Part shown: positions 32,272 through 43,380 of the stretch, piece after piece
Numbering within the stretch: position 1 is the first letter of the stretch
Layout: each line of letters starts with the position of its first letter
NCBI GenBank assembly: GCA_023091665.1
Contig: JALJCQ010000013.1
Span: forward strand, 930,001-994,000
Reading direction: 5' to 3'
DNA from: Pythium myriotylum
Lineage: Eukaryota > Oomycota > Peronosporomycetes > Pythiales > Pythiaceae
Length of the DNA stretch: 64,000 bases
The notes under the pieces: generated by a model
Databases searched by the model: none
Told to the model about the DNA's origin: nothing
The model's input: only the letters and a program-made list of their open reading frames with translations
Translations under genes and position numbers: made by a program

Positions 32272-32582
32272 GGTTTCGTCCGGGCGGTTGGAGGGCTTCT
32301 TCGCGAATGAGCGAAGGGGGAGAGCTCTTGGGGAGGGAAGGGATGGAACGAACGAGCCGCGCCCGCGAGCAAGTGATCCATTGCTTTGATTTCAGCCAAT
32401 GAGAAGTCGTCCACTCAGATACCTCGTCGATGATTCGAATGAAATAGAGCGAATCAGACATATTTTAGCCAATCAAAATAGATTCTGAAAATACAATCGG
32501 AGCGACCGCCCCCAATCGACCCCCGTAATCGCCCCACGCTGGAGAAAATGCACAGGGAAACATCCCAGATGGTATCTAACGT
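32272..32582. promoter_or_regulatory. Divergent promoter of REEP-like and FYVE-PI3K genes
   Basis: 311 bases between divergent genes. It contains GAATCAGA (about 32452-32459) and, 10 bases on, the 12-mer CCAATCAAAATA at 32469-32480. The same pair of words occurs upstream of lpxB. Confidence 0.45.
32469..32480 (+). promoter_or_regulatory. CCAATCAAAATA element between REEP and PI3K genes
   Basis: Exact copy of the 12-mer near lpxB and COX17. It lies about 200 bases from the REEP-like start and 103 from the first PI3K ATG. Confidence 0.4.
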
Positions 32583-35500
32583 ATGCACTCGTTCGTATCT
32601 AACGATTCTAACCCGGTACATATTCCTTCTTCCTTTTCAACGGCCCGACTCCATATTCGGAGGGGCGACCTCGAGCGACCGACGGACCCTCTCTTGCGCG
32701 CGGCGTCTCGCTCGCTAGAGGCCTCGCAGCGGCGCGTCGAGCGCGCCAACGTGGAGCTCATGTACAGCTACGACCGCAGTGATCGCGACGCGGCCGGCAG
32801 CGCCGTGGATCTCTCGTTCTCGCAGATTCTCGAGGCGCATTCCTGGCAGCAGCAGCGACGCCGCCCCAAGCCCTCGGCGAGCGTCGGCAATGGCGTCGCG
32901 CACGGCAAAGCGCGCGCCGCAGCCGCACGACCGATGCGGCACCCTGGAAGCAGCGGGCTCGGCGCGCTGAGCGAGCTGGACGAGGAAGACGCCGACGACA
33001 GCGACCGGCGCGACGTCGGCCGCGTCGAGATGGCCCACAGCCACGGACTCTACCGCTCGCGGTCGGACACAGAAGGTGAACCGACAGACGACGAAGACTG
33101 GCCGGTCGGTACGCCTGGAGGCAGCGCCGCGGGCGCGACAAGCGCGAGCGCGAGCGGAGGAAGAGACGTCTACAGATTCGTGCAGCCGCGACGACTCTCC
33201 TCGTGGGTCCAGGACGACGCCGTCAACGCCTGCTTCAAGTGCCACTCGCTCTTCACGTTCGTGTTGCGCAAGCACCACTGCAGGTATGTTGTGTTATTCT
33301 ACGGTGAACGAGTCGCTGTCAGCTGAATTCTGTGGGTTTGATTATAGAGCCTGCGGTCGCATCTTCTGCGCGACGTGCTCCAGTCAGCGCGTAGTTATCC
33401 CAGGAGACTACGAGTCCACGCCCGTGGCCCCGTCGTACACCTCGATCACGTCCAACGCGTCCGACCTTATCGGAAATATCTCGTGGTACATGTGGTCGAG
33501 TCCCACGCAAGGCTCGTCACCTGGTGCAGGCCACGGAGGCCACGACGGACTCGAAAGCAGCCAGGAGCTATCAGCCGAAGAACGCCAGAAGCAGTTCCTG
33601 AAGGACATCCAACGGTTGCAGAAAGCTAACGTGATCTCCAACTTTACGCCGTGCAAGACACGGTTGGGCAGCACCTCGGTCGCCGCTGCGTCCTCGAGCA
33701 AGTCGAGCTACGTCCCGGACGGCAGCATGCTCCAGCGCGTGTGCGACGACTGCGCCATGGCATTACAACAGCGTCGTCAGCACTACAACATTGTCAAAGT
33801 TTTTGAGCTGTGTGGTTTCAATCTCAAGGAATTGCGAGAGCTCGGCCAGGTCTGCCGCAAGTGGCACCGCGCGTCGATCATGTGCCTCTCGATGTTCCGC
33901 CAGATCCAATACTACCTCCCATCCCACCGCCTCTCGGATCGCGAGAAGTCGACGCTCATCATCAACCGCGACTTCCTCGCCGGTCATACCAAGTGGATCT
34001 TGCAGCTAATCAAGGCGATCGACTTTAGCCACGAGAATGAAGATGAGGGCGAGAACTCACAGAACCGAGCGCTCGCAAAAGAAGTGCTGGAATTGATCCA
34101 CCAGCCGCGGAAGAGCAAGTGTATGCTGACGATGTGCTCGCGATTGTGCCAGCCAGAGCTCAAGAGTGTGGACGCGCTCGAGATTCTGGCTGACGACAGC
34201 ATCCGGAACTCCAGGCTGCGAGCAATCAGCGTGGATGTGCTCCTTAAGACGGCAAGTGAGGACGAGTGGGGAAGCTTCCTTCCTGTGCTGCTCCACAGTT
34301 TGAGTGCGGAACCTAGTGCGGCAGACAGCAAATTAGGGCAGGCGCTGATTCGACAGGCTCAGTGTGATGTCAAGTTTTGCTACGATCTCTATTGGGGCCT
34401 CACGGTCATGGCCGAAGACCCGACGTGCAGGCGGCGCCTCGATGGCGTGAAGCAGCGTCTGGTCCTCACGCTTGCGCAATTAAAAAACAGCACGACGTCG
34501 GGTCGAATGCTCGATGTGCGTCGCGCACTCACCGACGACATCGCCGAACAGCTTCTCCGTGGCCAGGAGTTTATCGACCTCATGTGGAAGGTGCCACCTC
34601 GTATCCCTGTGAAAGAAGTCCGGCAGCTTTTCGAGAACAGCGTCAAGCGGTCGATGCAATTCGCACCCGTTCCCGGCCACGTCGGTGACTTGGGAGATAA
34701 ACAGCAGAACGCTGCTCTACTACGTGTACCCGTGGATCCAACCGTGATGATCAGTGGGGTTCAGTTCAACACAATTGAGGTCAAGCGCAGTGCCGAAGCC
34801 CCGATGGTCATTACGTGCACAGGCGTCGAGCGAGACGAAGACGAGGAGTCTCGCGATCGCTGGCCGCAGAAACCGACTGGCGAAGGCACGCCCGATGGCC
34901 ACAACTCACACTTGCAGAGACGCGACAGCAGAAGTATCGGCGGAGTCGGCTCGGCCGGTGGCCTGCCCACGGCTCAACAACCAGCGCCTCCCAAACAGCC
35001 ACGGCTTCCGTACTACCGCATCATGTACAAGCGTGACGATTTGCGCAAGGACGCGTTTGTGCAAAACATCATCAACGTCATGTACACGATCCTCCAACGG
35101 GAGACGCGGCTAAACATCCCACTGGTGACGTACCGTGTGCTGCCAACGAGCGGATTCGACGGGCTCATCGAGATCGTCGAGAATGCGCACACGCTCTACT
35201 CGATCATTCGTGAGCACGGCAGCATCCTCAACTTTTTAAACCGGTACAACAGCCACCGCACGCTCGGCGATATCTCCACGTCGTTCCGCGAGAGTCTCGC
35301 AGCGTACACAGTCATCACATTCCTGCTGGGCGTCGGTGACCGTCATGCAGACAACGTGATGTTGACCAAGGATGGGATCCTGTTCCACATTGACTACGGG
35401 TTCATCTTGGGCAAAGACCCCAAGCCGCTGCAGCCGCCCATGCGCCTGGACCACTACATGATCGACGCGCTCGGGGGCACGCAGACCGAGCAGTTTGAGC

Positions 35501-35922
35501 AGTTCAAGAAGCTCTGCGTGATCGCGTTCAACTGCCTGCGACGTCACGTGAGCCTCTTCATGGTGATGCTCTCGTTGGTCGTCAAGGCGATTCCAGAGAT
35601 CACGGATTTCGGCGTCAACTACACGCAGAGCGACCTCGAGGCGTTTCTGATCGAGCGGTTTTTGCCGGGGCAAACGGACGACGAGGCCGCGACGGCGCTC
35701 ATGCTGCGTATGGAGGGCAAGCTGAACGAGAAGATCGGACTCAAGCTCAGCGACTTTGTGCACGCACACGCCAACGAGAAGACGGTGTCCAAGAGCATCG
35801 GCTCGGTCGGTTCGTCCGTGAAAGTGGGCGTGGAGGCTGTGTCGACGGTCGCGAGCTCGCTCACGAGTGGCGCGGCGTCGCTGTATAGTTACATGTGGGG
35901 CTCAGGTGCGGGTGCCACGTAG
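32583..35922 (+). CDS. FYVE domain - PIK accessory - phosphatidylinositol 3/4-kinase fusion
   Basis: Exons 32583-33283 and 33348-35922; 3276 bases, 1091 residues. A later ATG at 32761 is also possible. The Ser/Asp-rich N-terminus leads to a FYVE finger split by the intron: CFKCHSLFTFVLRKHHCR then ACGRIFCATCSSQR, with the R(K)HHCR motif that binds PI3P. The middle has a PIK helical domain (SRLCQPELKSVDALEILADD to FCYDLYWGLTV). The kinase domain follows (about 34990-35720): catalytic loop GVGDRHADN and activation DYG in ILFHIDYGFILGKDPKP, closest in style to class III PI3K/PI4K. A lipid kinase fused to a PI3P reader suggests recruitment to, and amplification on, endosomes. Which phosphoinositide it makes is not decidable here. 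No C2 domain is seen. Confidence 0.9.
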
Positions 35923-36142
35923 AGAGAGATGGAGAAAACGCTAGGGGTATGAAGATGCTGTAGCTAGAAACGTACAAATTCAGTGGTAGAATTATAATAC
36001 GGTAGGCAGAAGGACTCGGGTGTTCTCGCGTTACAACTTGCCGTCGCCTGGATCGAAGGATTTGTGGAAGTGCCTGCTCAGTGTTTCGCCTTCCACGTGC
36101 TTGAAGAATCGATGTTGTCGAGATCCTAGATCTCTTTTGAGA

Positions 36143-36173
<31 letters not shown>

Positions 36174-36720
36174 GGAACCCAGCATTTCCTCCTTCTCCGA
36201 CATCGATTGACTCGCGTTGGACCATCCGATGTGTGGGAGACAAATGCAGTCGCAGACGTCACGCCTTTTCAGTTCATCTCTTTGATTTCTTCTTTCTCGC
36301 AAATAATCTCCAACTATTTCGCTGGAAAGACAACCCTCCATCTCCAACCACGGCACAACAGAGTGTCACCATGCCTTCTCCCTCAACGCCGGTGGACTGA
36401 GCACCCAAAACTCCCAATCACGTTGACTCGATTCCCCCAGAATCTTGTCGAATTCCCCATCTCCCAGCCTTTTTCTCGCCCCGTCCGAGTCCACATCCGT
36501 TCGTCAAAACTCGCTTCTCCGCTTCCGCCACGTCGCTCGCTGCCTGTTCCATCTGCTGGTGGCGGAGAAGCGTGAGACCATCTCGCCCCACTCGGACTCA
36601 GTTGACCGTGTTGAACTTGCCGCGTCTGAGTCGCGCCCCGATTGGCGCAAAACGCAGTTCCCCACAGTCCAAGTCGACGACCCACAGAAGCGAATCGCCC
36701 GACAATCGCCAGCTCGCTCC
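35923..36720. other. Intergenic region with long pyrimidine tract
   Basis: About 800 bases. A CT-rich tract is at 36143-36173 and pyrimidine-rich leader sequence continues to the next start. The reading frame of the downstream gene is open from 36445, but that N-terminal part is low in similarity to anything and lies before the likely start. Confidence 0.55.
36143..36173. repeat. CT-rich tract
   Basis: 31 bases of CT units broken once by TTTC, in the region between the PI3K gene and the F-box/SPRY gene. Confidence 0.8.
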
Positions 36721-37737
36721 ATGGCGTCGCGACTGGCGTGGCTCGGCGGCGGCGACGCGGCCTCGAGCAGCCCTCTCTCGGTCGCCGACTGCGCGCTGCT
36801 CTCGTCTCGGCCCAAGCGCGCCAGCGCCGAGCCGTCGCCCTGGTTCCCGGGGCTGCTCTCGGCGTGTCTCGCGTTCCTGGATCTCGTCTCGCTGCTGCAG
36901 AGCGAGAGCGTCTCGACCGAGTGGCGCGCCGCCGCGAACGACCCGGCGCTCTGGACGCAGCTCTACTGCGTCAAGTGGCGGCGCGGCGCGGCGCTGCCGT
37001 CGGCGCTCGTCGCGTTCAGCGCGAACGACATGAAGCGGCTCTGTCGCGAGCGCAGCTGTCTGCCACTCGGCGTCTCGACGCGCGCCATGGCCTGGGTCCA
37101 CAACGACGAGACGCTGCGCATCCACAACGTCTCGCTCCAGCGCAAGTTCAGCCAGGGCTGCGTCGAGTCGATCCGCACGGACCACGCGCTCCACGCGCTC
37201 GGCGTCTCCAAACGCGCGAGCCACGCCGGCGTGCTCTACTACGAGGTCGCCATCCGCGGCTGCGGCAGCGTCGGCGTGATCCTGCTCGCGGCGCCCAACG
37301 TGGGCCACTTCTACGGTGCCGGGTCGTCGGCCCACGTCGGCTGGCTCCCTGGATCCTACGGCTACCACGGCGACGACGGCAAGATCTACTGGCACGACGG
37401 CACGGCGCCCATCGGCGGCTTCGCGACGCGCTACGGACCGAGCTGGGGCGACACGCGCCTCGCGCGCACGGCGATCCCGGGCGAAGACCTCAAGATGGCG
37501 ACCATCGGCTGCGGCGTCGACCTCGCGCGCGGACGGCTCTTCTTCACGTGCAACGGCGCGTTCCTGGGCCACGCGCACATGCCGCTCGAGCCCAACGCCG
37601 AGTACGGCGCCGCCGTGTCGCTGCATCACCTTGGCGACATGGCGGAGCTTAACCTCGGCCGCGCGCCGTTCTTGTTCGACATTGAGGCGTACGTCGCCAA
37701 CGTCGCACTGCAAGAGGACTCGGCCCAGGCGGCCTGA
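36721..37737 (+). CDS. F-box-like and SPRY domain protein
   Basis: 338 residues from ATG 36721 (MASRLAWLGG). Residues about 38-85 (WFPGLLSACLAFLDLVSLLQ, EWRAAANDPALWTQLYCVKW) match the F-box pattern, which binds Skp1 in SCF ubiquitin ligases. Residues about 130-325 are a SPRY fold: VLYYEVAIRGCGSVGVI, HVGWLPGSYGYHGDDGKIYW, IGCGVDLARGRLFFTCNG. F-box plus SPRY recalls FBXO45, which uses SPRY to choose substrates. Inferred role: substrate receptor of an SCF-type ligase. The N-terminal choice is uncertain because the frame is open for 276 bases upstream. Confidence 0.82.
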   Translation: MASRLAWLGGGDAASSSPLSVADCALLSSRPKRASAEPSPWFPGLLSACLAFLDLVSLLQSESVSTEWRAAANDPALWTQLYCVKWRRGAALPSALVAFSANDMKRLCRERSCLPLGVSTRAMAWVHNDETLRIHNVSLQRKFSQGCVESIRTDHALHALGVSKRASHAGVLYYEVAIRGCGSVGVILLAAPNVGHFYGAGSSAHVGWLPGSYGYHGDDGKIYWHDGTAPIGGFATRYGPSWGDTRLARTAIPGEDLKMATIGCGVDLARGRLFFTCNGAFLGHAHMPLEPNAEYGAAVSLHHLGDMAELNLGRAPFLFDIEAYVANVALQEDSAQAA

Positions 37738-38108
37738 GCCTCTCTCGACTTGTGAGTGGAAGACCAGTTGTGGGATGGTCGCTGTACGATGAATATGACT
37801 CCTTTTCGTGTGTGATGTGGTTGCGTTCTCGTTGTTGAGGTCTCGTTGATGGTGATTGAAACGTCAGGTGCGTTCAGCAGCGCGGTAGACATTGGGCGAG
37901 CATTGGGCATTCGACAACGAGCAAAATGGTCTGTCACGAAGGAGGTTTTGTCGAGAGTAGGATCCCATCTTCGACGGCGTTCGTATCTTGCGAGCGATGT
38001 GAAAATTCGGATACTGTTGTCTTCACTCAAGCTTTAGTTGGAATTCGTTCGACTTTAAATTCTACAGCAACATCAAGAACCGTAGCCCATGCCCTGGATT
38101 GGTCTCTG
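37738..38108. other. Convergent intergenic region
   Basis: 370 bases between two convergent genes; only 3' ends are expected. A possible extra 3' exon of the minus-strand gene could not be put in frame. Confidence 0.5.
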
Positions 38109-39314
38109 TTACCGAGGACATGCGTACGCAAGGAACGGCCATTCGACGATAGATAGCGTCGCGTCGCTGTCAAGGCAAAGTAGTCGCGGCGGGGTAGTCG
38201 CTTCCTTGGAGGGGAGGCAAGCGATCCCGACGAGGTGCAGATCGTTTCCAGAGGGAGAGGCAACCGATTCGGATGCTGACGTATCGTTCTTACTTGAAAG
38301 CTCAAGCGTGTGGAGAAGTGAATGCGAATAGATATCGAACATCTCGACGGACATACTGGAAGATCGTCCACCGGTCGTGAAAATCGGCGTCGTGTTCTCC
38401 AACTCGGACCCCCACCAACAGCTGAGCGTCTGCGACGTCGCGCCGCCCTTGGGGTTCGCTGTGAGCGCATCGAACTTTTCGTCGACTGCCCATATCTGGT
38501 CTTTTCGCTTCAACACGTACACATTCCCTTTGCGCGTCGTGATAATGGCTTTATCGCTGCTTGGGGAGAAGGAGATGCTTGTCACTCGTGGAGCCGCTAG
38601 GACTTTTGAAAAACTCGTCGAGTCCGCGAGAGTCGAGAACGTCTCCTCGTCTCGTCGCAACACCATAACATGACCATCCACCGTCCCAACAGATAGGAAC
38701 TCTCCATCGGGAGAGAACCGAACGACCGAGACAGCAATGTCCCCCATGAGAGACCCCACCAGTTGACACGACGTCCCATCGTTGCCGACCGAGTACACCA
38801 CGAGACCCGCAACGCATCCAATTGCGATCAGCAGCGCCTCTGGCGAGTGCTCGAGCACGTCGATCGAGCTCGCTGCGAATCGAAGCGTCGTCGTGGAGGT
38901 GGCAACCAACTTGTCATCGTCTGAACGCGTGTAGATCGCGAGTTGGCAGTCGCGCGCGACGAGGAACACGCGGCCGCGCGGCAGCCACGCCTGGCACATG
39001 CTCATGACGTCGCCACGCTCATTCTCGAGCACCTGCGAGACCACTAGCGATTCTACGGACATTTGACAAGTGAGCTCCTCGCCGGATCGGATGTAGCCAT
39101 GTCCATTTAGACGCTGCGCACCTTCGATTTCGAATGCCGAGCTCGACTCGGTTAGACGCAAGAGATAGACGCTCCCGGTCTCGGCGAGCACGCTCACGAC
39201 GCCGTCGCTGCTGCTCGCTACGACGCCGTTCCACGACGGGAAGGGCGTGACACGCGCCAGGCGCGCGCGCCGCACGACGAACTCGCTCTCGATAGCGTCC
39301 AGCAAGCCCGCCAT
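38109..39314 (-). CDS. WD40-type beta-propeller protein, unknown function
   Basis: 401 residues from ATG 39314. Repeating strands with WD40 character are visible: FPSWNGVVASSSDGVVSVLA, IAVSVVRFSPDGEFLSVGTV followed by DGHVMVLRR, and VTSISFSPSSDKAIITTRKG followed by NVYVLKR. The start (MAGLLDAIESEFVVRRARLA) is helical. Such propellers serve as interaction platforms; nothing identifies the complex. A donor-like GTACGC lies in the last codons (about 38122), so the true C-terminus may be formed by a downstream exon. Confidence 0.65.
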   Translation of the reverse strand: MAGLLDAIESEFVVRRARLARVTPFPSWNGVVASSSDGVVSVLAETGSVYLLRLTESSSAFEIEGAQRLNGHGYIRSGEELTCQMSVESLVVSQVLENERGDVMSMCQAWLPRGRVFLVARDCQLAIYTRSDDDKLVATSTTTLRFAASSIDVLEHSPEALLIAIGCVAGLVVYSVGNDGTSCQLVGSLMGDIAVSVVRFSPDGEFLSVGTVDGHVMVLRRDEETFSTLADSTSFSKVLAAPRVTSISFSPSSDKAIITTRKGNVYVLKRKDQIWAVDEKFDALTANPKGGATSQTLSCWWGSELENTTPIFTTGGRSSSMSVEMFDIYSHSLLHTLELSSKNDTSASESVASPSGNDLHLVGIACLPSKEATTPPRLLCLDSDATLSIVEWPFLAYACPR

Positions 39315-39956
39315 CGCCTTTCACGGCGCGCTTCTACCACTTTGGAGAAACGGGTTCACTTTTCCCCACTAAGTTAACGTGTAACCGGTCCCCTCGTGAA
39401 AAGCTACGGTTCGGTCTAACCGCGGACTAAAAACGTCGTTGGCGAGGGGAAAAACAGGCCTGACGAGATTCGACGCGCGTGTGTCCCCACGTGGCGATCG
39501 CAACGAGAGGCGGCGAGCCCCAGCGACTGCATCCGTCGCGGCAGAGAGCTTTCTCTTCGTCGCAAGGACGCAGCATGTCGTCTGCAGTGGGAAGTTGGGG
39601 GATCGCAGACGCCTGTGACGAAATGGTGGGTTCGCTGAACTCTCACCTGCCGAGTGTGAGTTCTCTCTGGCGCCAAGTCTAAACAGGTTGCCCAAAGAGG
39701 GGGTTCGGACGCGTATCCCACGCACAATCTGATATCCCACGGGTCTTTCACGGCTCTCAGTTGCCAAATTAGGGTGCAACCTACGGAAACGAGGGTTACG
39801 TTTGCATCCATGTGGGAAAAAAAAGGAGGCGGGGCGGTTAGACCCACCAACATTCGAAGACTTCCCCACGGGATGCCAAGTGTGGGCGCCGCGGAAACCA
39901 ACGCACCGGTGTTTACAGGTTAGACGCCAACGGATTCCAACGAACCAACGATCGTC
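39315..39956. other. Divergent intergenic region
   Basis: 640 bases between divergent genes (propeller protein and kinase). It should hold both promoters. No gene or strong motif recognised. Confidence 0.5.
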
Positions 39957-40623
39957 ATGAGCTCCCGAGCGTCCATGGAGATGCTGGCGCGAGGGCTCCA
40001 GCGCTCGCTCCCGCGCGCCCGCTCGGCCTCGCGCGTGCTCCAGAGCGAAGCGCGAAGCGTCCAGGTGCTCGTGGCCGCGCGGCGCGTCGCGGGAGGCGCT
40101 CTGGGCGCCGAGATCGAGATTCCAACAAACGCCAACGCAGCGACGCGTGTCGTCGTGGGCGGCGCCGCGCTGGTGGCCGCGCTGGCGCTGCTGCGCGACG
40201 ACGCCACGCGCTGCGAGTCGCTCGAGGACGGCGCCGGCGCGCGCTCCAAGTACTTTGACGAGGACTACGAGCCGTCGCAGCTCGTGGGCTCGGGCTCGTT
40301 CGGCATGGTCATGCAGTGCGTGAGCAAGCGCGACGGCCACGTCGCGGCCGTCAAGATGATCCAGGACGTGAACGACATCCGCGAGGAAGTGGCGCGCGAG
40401 ACCGAGGCGCTCGCGTCGATCCAGCGCGTCGGCGGCCACGAGAACATCGTCCGGTACGACGGCAGCTACGAGCACGACGGCTTCCACTACATCGTGACCG
40501 AGTTCGTCGAGGGCGAGTCGCTCTACTCGTTCATCCAGAAGCACCGCCAGCTCGACGTGAACACGGCGATGCAGCTCACGTCGCAGATGGCCGAGGCGCT
40601 CGCGTTCCTGCGCGCGCAGAACC

Positions 40624-40655
<32 letters not shown>

Positions 40656-41084
40656 ATGGTGCAGCCGGCTGCCGAGCGTGCTCTCCAGCTCAAGATCATC
40701 GACTTTGGCTCGGCCGAGCGGTTCACGGGAGAGCCGTCGGCCAAGCCGAAGCAGGCCATGACGCTCTCGGGCACGCGGTGCTACTGGCCGCCCGAGGTGC
40801 TCGAGAACCAAGAGACCTCTCCGGCCATGGACATGTGGGCCCTGGGCTGCATTCTCTACATCATGCTCGCGGGGCGCCATCCGTTCGACATGATGGGCAC
40901 GTCGAGCGAGGCCGAGATCGTCCAGCGCGTCGTGACCGACAAAGTCTCGTTCCTCCACCCGGTGTGGGCCGACGTGCCCAGCAGCGTCAAGTCGCTGATC
41001 CGCGGACTGCTCGAGAAAGACCCCAAGACTCGGCTCAGCGTCGAAGAAGTCCTCGTGCACCCGGCCATGCGTGTCGTCCACTAA
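39957..41084 (+). CDS. Serine/threonine protein kinase with N-terminal targeting sequence and membrane anchor
   Basis: 375 residues, single exon. The first 60 residues are Arg/Ser/Ala-rich with few acids (MSSRASMEMLARGLQRSLPR), like a mitochondrial presequence. A hydrophobic helix VVVGGAALVAALALL follows at about residues 65-79. The kinase domain starts at YEPSQLVGSGSFGMVMQC; the lysine is in AAVKMI, the catalytic loop is HRDLKPANIM, the metal site is DFGSAERF, and the P+1 end is CYWPPEV in place of APE. All catalytic residues are present, so it should be active. The anchor suggests a mitochondrial inner or outer membrane position with the kinase facing one side. The family within the CAMK-like kinases is not clear. 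Confidence 0.85.
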
Positions 41085-41337
41085 GTCCACCGGTCTCACT
41101 GTCAACCAAGCGCCGCCCCACGTGTCGGAGCAGCCTCCTCTTCCTCTTCTTCCTCCCTCTACGGAGAGACTCGTCCTTCCTTCCTTGCTCTTTTCCTTTT
41201 TGCCGATTTTCAATTATTTATGCTCGATTTGTTTTTCTTTTTTTCAATTGGTCATTTATAATTTGATTTTAATTAATGTGTCCCCCACGGTGCCGTGTGA
41301 ACTCACGGGGAGCTTCCGAGCAAGGAGGCCAAGCGAC

Positions 41338-43169
41338 ATGGTACGTTCCTGGAGGCCGCGGCGCGCGCTCGATTGCGCGCGATCCACGCGCTCCCGAGCG
41401 CCGCAACCAGCGCGAATGGATAGCTGACGCGTCGTTCTACCTGCCCAGGAGCTCATCGCGTCGGTGGACGCGTGGCGCTACGAGCAGCGCCGACGCGACG
41501 CCGAGGCCCACAGTCTTCGCCTCGTGCGCGAGATCCCGCCGTCGCTCGTGGCACCGCTCTTCGCGCACTCGCGGACGCCGCATCCGTTCCAGACCCGCGA
41601 AGAGTTCCGCAATCTCCTCCGCGAGCGAGTCGGCGGCGACGAGTACGCGGCTCGCGACGACGACGAGCACGAGCCTCGCCAGCAAAAGCAGAACCAGCTC
41701 GAGACCACCAAGCGACAGAACGTCGCGCTCGCGAACCGGCTCGCCAAGGCGCTTGCGAACCAGGCGAAATCCCCGCTGGTCGGCAAGATCGACAAGCGGA
41801 AAGACGCCCTCGAAGTCGCGAATCGATTCGGACGCAAGGTGAGACCTAGTCAGCAGTCTGGTCTCTTTGCTGCCACTGATTCTCAGCGATGTTTCCATAG
41901 TCACGAGCACTGGAACCGTACGGAAAGAAGTACCAGATGAAGCACAAGGATGAGATCGAAGAGCTACAAGGTGAGTCGTTTGTGAGCTGATCGGCTCGTG
42001 GGCTACGCTGACCGTTTTGGATGTCGTCCAGCCAAGCTGGCTGGCTACCGAATTGACAGGAAGGGCGAGGACACGATCTTCTACGATTTGATCGCGAAGC
42101 GCGAGTGCAGCGTGCTCGTAGAAGAAGTTGTCCGTGAGCTTATTGAAGAAGAAGCGATCGAAGAGTACGAAGCTGCGGAAGCCGCGACACGCAAGAAGCA
42201 GCTCCCTCCAGAGCAGCTGCAAATTGTGCTGGGTGCTCTCCACGAAGGTCCTGAGAACGAGGTGCTCGTGCAGAAGTATAACGTCGACATCACACGCCGC
42301 CACCTGCAGTGCATGCTCCCTCTGCAGTGGCTCAATGATGAGGTCATCAATTTCTGGTTCCAGCTACTCAACGATCGAGACGAAGCGCTCGTAAAGAGCG
42401 GTGCGTTGGCCAAGCGATCCCACTTCTTCAACTCGTTCTTCTTTACAAAAGTTTCGGAGGGAGGCTACAATTTTGTGAACGTTCGGAGGTGGACGAGAAA
42501 GGTGAGGCGCTATGGGAGTGGATCGAAGGCCACTTTCCCTCAGTGCTCACACTTGTCTTTGCCGCCAGATCGATCTCTTCTCAATGGACAAGATCTTCGT
42601 TCCTGTGAACGTCTCGAATGTAAGTGATTGCAAATGTTCGATGTCTATAGGTTGTGACCCACCTACTGCGCCTTTCAGACCCACTGGTGTTTGGCCGTGA
42701 TCTTCATGACCGAGAAACGTATCCAGTACTTTGACTCAATGAGTGGGCCCGGTACGCGGTGTCTCGAAGTTCTCCTCAAGTACGTGGATCCCACACAGGA
42801 TTGCCCCAATCACCCTCGGCTTAGTGTTGTCGTTGCCGCACAGGTATCTCGAGGATGAGATGCAGCACAAAAAGTCAGAGACTTTTAACAGCGAAGGATG
42901 GAAGCTCGTGCCGACCGAGCCAGGCACCCCTCAGCAGGAAAACGGGTCGGACTGTGGTGTCTTCACGTGCATGTTTGCTGACTTTTTGTCGCGCAACGAG
43001 GTTCGTTTGACTTTCCATTCCATACTATCACTCACGAAAGAAACTGATTGCAATTGTTGACAACGCCGAGTAGCCGCTCACATTCTCCCAGAAGGACATG
43101 GAATTCCATCGCCATCGCATGGTGCTCCGCGTCGTGCAGGGCGAGCTTCCGCTAGAAGAAGAGCTATGA
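41338..43169 (+). CDS. SUMO/NEDD8-type cysteine protease (Ulp1/SENP family), eight exons
   Basis: Proposed exons: 41338-41340 (the ATG alone), 41449-41838, 41901-41970, 42032-42501, 42569-42619, 42679-42779, 42844-43000, 43074-43169; 1338 bases, 445 residues. The C48 peptidase domain is complete: QWLNDEVINFWFQLL, catalytic His in THWCLAVIF, Asp in IQYFDSM, Gln and Cys in QENGSDCGVFTC. These enzymes process SUMO precursors and remove SUMO from proteins. The N-terminal about 200 residues are a charged coiled coil that would set location. If the one-codon first exon is wrong, no other in-frame ATG exists before residue about 145, so exon 1 needs transcript proof. Confidence 0.88.
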
Positions 43170-43380
43170 TAGTCATCCACCCACCAACTATACGCGGCGG
43201 TAATGGATATGCAGCTGCAGCTTGCAACCAACCGTCCAATGGCGCAAATGATCAAAGCCGAACATGTCGATCTTACAATAATCATATCCTCTCTCTCTTT
43301 CTCTCTCCTTCTCCTTCTCTCTCTCGCCTCGTGGTCCGTACTCTTTGCTCTCATGCTACGTGCCGTGGCGCCAACTCGCT
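43170..43380. other. Convergent intergenic region with CT-rich tract
   Basis: Two convergent gene ends share 211 bases; 43288-43326 is rich in CTCTCT and CTTCTC runs. No gene seen. Confidence 0.6.

Noticed and set aside
36598..37713. 371-codon minus-strand ORF over the F-box/SPRY gene
   Set aside because: It lies antisense to a gene with clear domains; its Arg/Val/Glu-rich composition is what high GC at third positions produces on the opposite strand.
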